A stretch of DNA of 64,000 bases from Closterium sp. NIES-65 (Eukaryota > Streptophyta > Zygnematophyceae > Desmidiales > Closteriaceae), in the NCBI GenBank assembly GCA_948144175.1, contig CANXME010000045.1, forward strand, positions 62,001 through 126,000. Reading direction: 5' to 3'. Below are positions 61,852-64,000 of this stretch, in pieces. The stretch's first letter is position 1. Every line of letters begins with the position of its first letter. A program made the translations under genes and the position numbers. Under the pieces are notes generated by a model that searched no databases, was not told the origin of the DNA, and was given only the letters and a program-made list of their open reading frames with translations.

Positions 61852-64000
61852 TTTTTTCAATTTTGCACACGCTAGGCTCTTGTTCTTTTTATTTTGCACA
61901 CGCTAGGCCCTTGTTCTTTTTATTTTGCACACGCTAGGCCCTTGTTCTTGCTATTTTGCACACGCTATGCCCCTGTTCTTTTTATTTTGCACACCCTAGG
62001 CCCTTGTTCTTGCAATTTTGCACATGCTAGACCCTTGTTCTTTTTATTTTGCACATGCTAGGCCCTTGTTCTTTTTATTTTGCACACGCTAGGCCCTTGT
62101 TCTTTTTATTTTGCACATGCTAGGCCCTTGTTCTTTTTATTTTGCATGCGCTAGGCCCTTGTTCTTTTTATTTTGCATACGCTAGGCCCTTGTTCTTTTT
62201 ATTTTGCACACGCTAGGCCCTTGTTCTTTTTATTTTGCACACGCTAGGCCCTTGTTCTTGCACTTTTGCACACGCTAGGCCCTTGTTCTTTCAATTTTGC
62301 ACACGCTAGGCCCTTGTTCTTTTTATTTTGCACACGCTAGGCCCTTGTTCTTTTTATTTTGCACATGCTAGGCCCTTGTTTTTTTATTCTATATGCGCTA
62401 GGCCCTTGTTCTTTTTATTTTGCATACGCTAGGCCCTTGTTCTTTTTATTTTGCACACGCTAGGCCCTTGTTCTTTTTATTTTGCACACGCTAGGCCCTT
62501 GTTCTTGCACTTTTGCACACGCTAGGCCCTTGTTCTTTCAATTTTGCACACGCTAGGCCCTTGTTCTTTTTATTTTGCACACGCTAGGCCCTTGTTCTTT
62601 TTATTTTGCACATGCTAGGCCCTTGTTTTTTTTATTCTATATGCGCTAGGCCCTTGTTCTTTTTATTTTGCATACGCTAGGCCCTTGTTCTTTTTATTTT
62701 GCACACGCTAGGCCCTTGTTCTTTTTATTTTGCACACGCTAGGCCCTTGTTCTTGCACTTTTGCATACGCTAGGCCCTTGTTCTTTCAATTTTGCACACG
62801 CTAGGCCCGTGTTCTTTTTATTTTGCACACGCTAGGCCCTTGTTCTTTTTATTTTGCACATGCTAGGCCCTTGTTATTTTTATTTTGCATACGCTAGGCC
62901 CTTGTTCTTTTTATTTTGCACACGCTAGGCCCTTGCTCTTGCTATTTTGCACTCGCTAGGCCCTTCTTCTTGCAATTTTGCACACGCTAGGCCCTTGTTC
63001 TTGCAATTTTGCACACGCTAGGCCCTTGTTCTTTTTATTTTGCACACGCTAGGCCCTTGTTCTTGCAATTTTGCACACGCTAGGCCCTTGTTCTTGCAAT
63101 TTTGCACATGCTAGACATTTGTTCTTTTTATTTTGCACACGCTAGGCCCTTGTTCTTTTTATTTTGCACACCCTAGGCCCTTGTTCTTTTTATTTTGCAC
63201 ACGCTAGGCCCTTGTTCTTTTTATTTTGCACACTCTAGGCCCGTGTTCTTTTTATTTTGCATACGCTAGGCCCTTGTTCTTTTTATTTTGCATACGCTAG
63301 GCCCTTGTTGTTTTTATTTTGCACACACTAGGCCCTTGTTCTTTCAATTTTGCACACGCTAGGCCCTTGTTCTTTTTATTTTGCACACGCTAGGCCCTTG
63401 TTCTTTTTATTTTGTACACGCTAGGCCCTTGTTCTTGCTATTTTGCACACGCTATGCCCTTGTTCTTTTTATTTTGCACACGCTAGGCCCTTGTTCTTGC
63501 AATTTTGCACATGCTAGACCCTTGTTCTTTTTATTTTGCACATGCTAGGCCCTTGTTCTTTTTATTTTGCACACGCTAGGCCCTTGTTCTTTTTATTTTG
63601 CACATGCTAGGCCCTTGTTCTTTTTATTTTGCATGCGCTAGGCCCTTGTTCTTTTTATTTTGCATACGCTAGGCCCTTGTTCTTTTTATTTTGCACACGC
63701 TAGGCCCTTGTTCTTTTTATTTTGCACACGCTAGGCCCTTGTTCTTGCACTTTTGCACACGCTAGGCCCTTGTTCTTTCAATTTTACACACGCTAGGCCC
63801 TTGTTCTTTTTATTTTGCACACGCTAGGCCCTTGTTCTTTTTATTTTGCACATGCTAGGCCCTTGTTTTTTTTTATTCTATATGCGCTAGGCCCTTGTTC
63901 TTTTTATTTTGCATACGCTAGGCCCTTGTTCTTTTTATTTTGCACACGCTAGGCCCTTGTTCTTTTTATTTTGCACACGCTAGGCCCTTGTTCTTGCACT
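61847..64000 (+). repeat. 31-bp AT-rich minisatellite, right block (about 69 units, runs off the window)
   Basis: Same family and orientation as 36861-47022. Two TTATTCTATATGCGC units at 62384 and 62632 are 248 bp (8 units) apart, exactly as at 44586 and 44834. The following CATACGCTAGGCCC and GGCCCGTGTTC variants also match, so this block and 44.5-45.1 kb are copies of one higher-order unit. A further TTATTCTATATGCGC unit is near 63874. Confidence 0.95.

Noticed and set aside
36861-64000. Small frames in the AT-rich array (60-92 codons)
   Set aside because: Chance stop-free runs of the 31-bp repeat without any supporting feature.

Overview
The window looks like satellite-rich, gene-poor nuclear DNA from a plant-lineage eukaryote (land plant or streptophyte alga; species not identifiable from the sequence alone). 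The support is a short interstitial run of plant-type telomere repeat (CCCTAAA), three Ty1/Copia LTR retrotransposons, and a primer-binding site that fits plant tRNA-Phe. I see no host protein gene, tRNA or rRNA. Nearly all of the very long open frames outside the retroelements are stop-free readings of tandem repeats.

Layout: 1-50 is a fragment of a 28-bp minisatellite in C-rich orientation. 51-586 is a 31-bp G-rich minisatellite. 583-6045 is the 28-bp minisatellite in G-rich orientation. 6046-6221 is a unique, palindrome-rich spacer. 6222-10414 is the same 28-bp minisatellite inverted, with a telomere-repeat island at 9395-9428. 10415-13892 and 21398-36860 are one 17-bp minisatellite, split by Copia element 1 (13898-21392, minus strand, target-site duplication TCATC) and carrying an inverted segment at 27611-28289. 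36861-47022, 54803-55124 and 61847-64000 are one AT-rich 31-bp minisatellite, interrupted by Copia element 2 (47023-54802, plus strand) and Copia element 3 (55125-61846, minus strand, target-site duplication CCTTG).

Element 1 has 1,054-bp LTRs that differ at about 7 sites, a PBS matching tRNA-Phe, a canonical CCHC zinc knuckle in Gag, and protease, integrase, RT and RNase H regions. It is broken by two frameshifts and two in-frame UAG codons; one UAG lies exactly at the gag/pol boundary. Elements 2 and 3 belong to a second lineage with LTRs of only 131-132 bp, degenerate initiator-Met-like PBSs, GC-rich repetitive leaders with a conserved hairpin, an unusual Cys/His motif, and a recurrent LREWY motif. 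Element 2 keeps the Gag N-terminal domain but has three single-base insertions in pol. Element 3 has two identical LTRs and one uninterrupted 1,662-codon frame, but lacks the Gag N-terminal domain, so it looks recent and dependent on Gag from elsewhere.

All copy counts, identities and repeat periods were worked out by eye. The pol family assignments rest on clear catalytic motifs. Satellite function, heterochromatic location and the regulatory ideas are inference.
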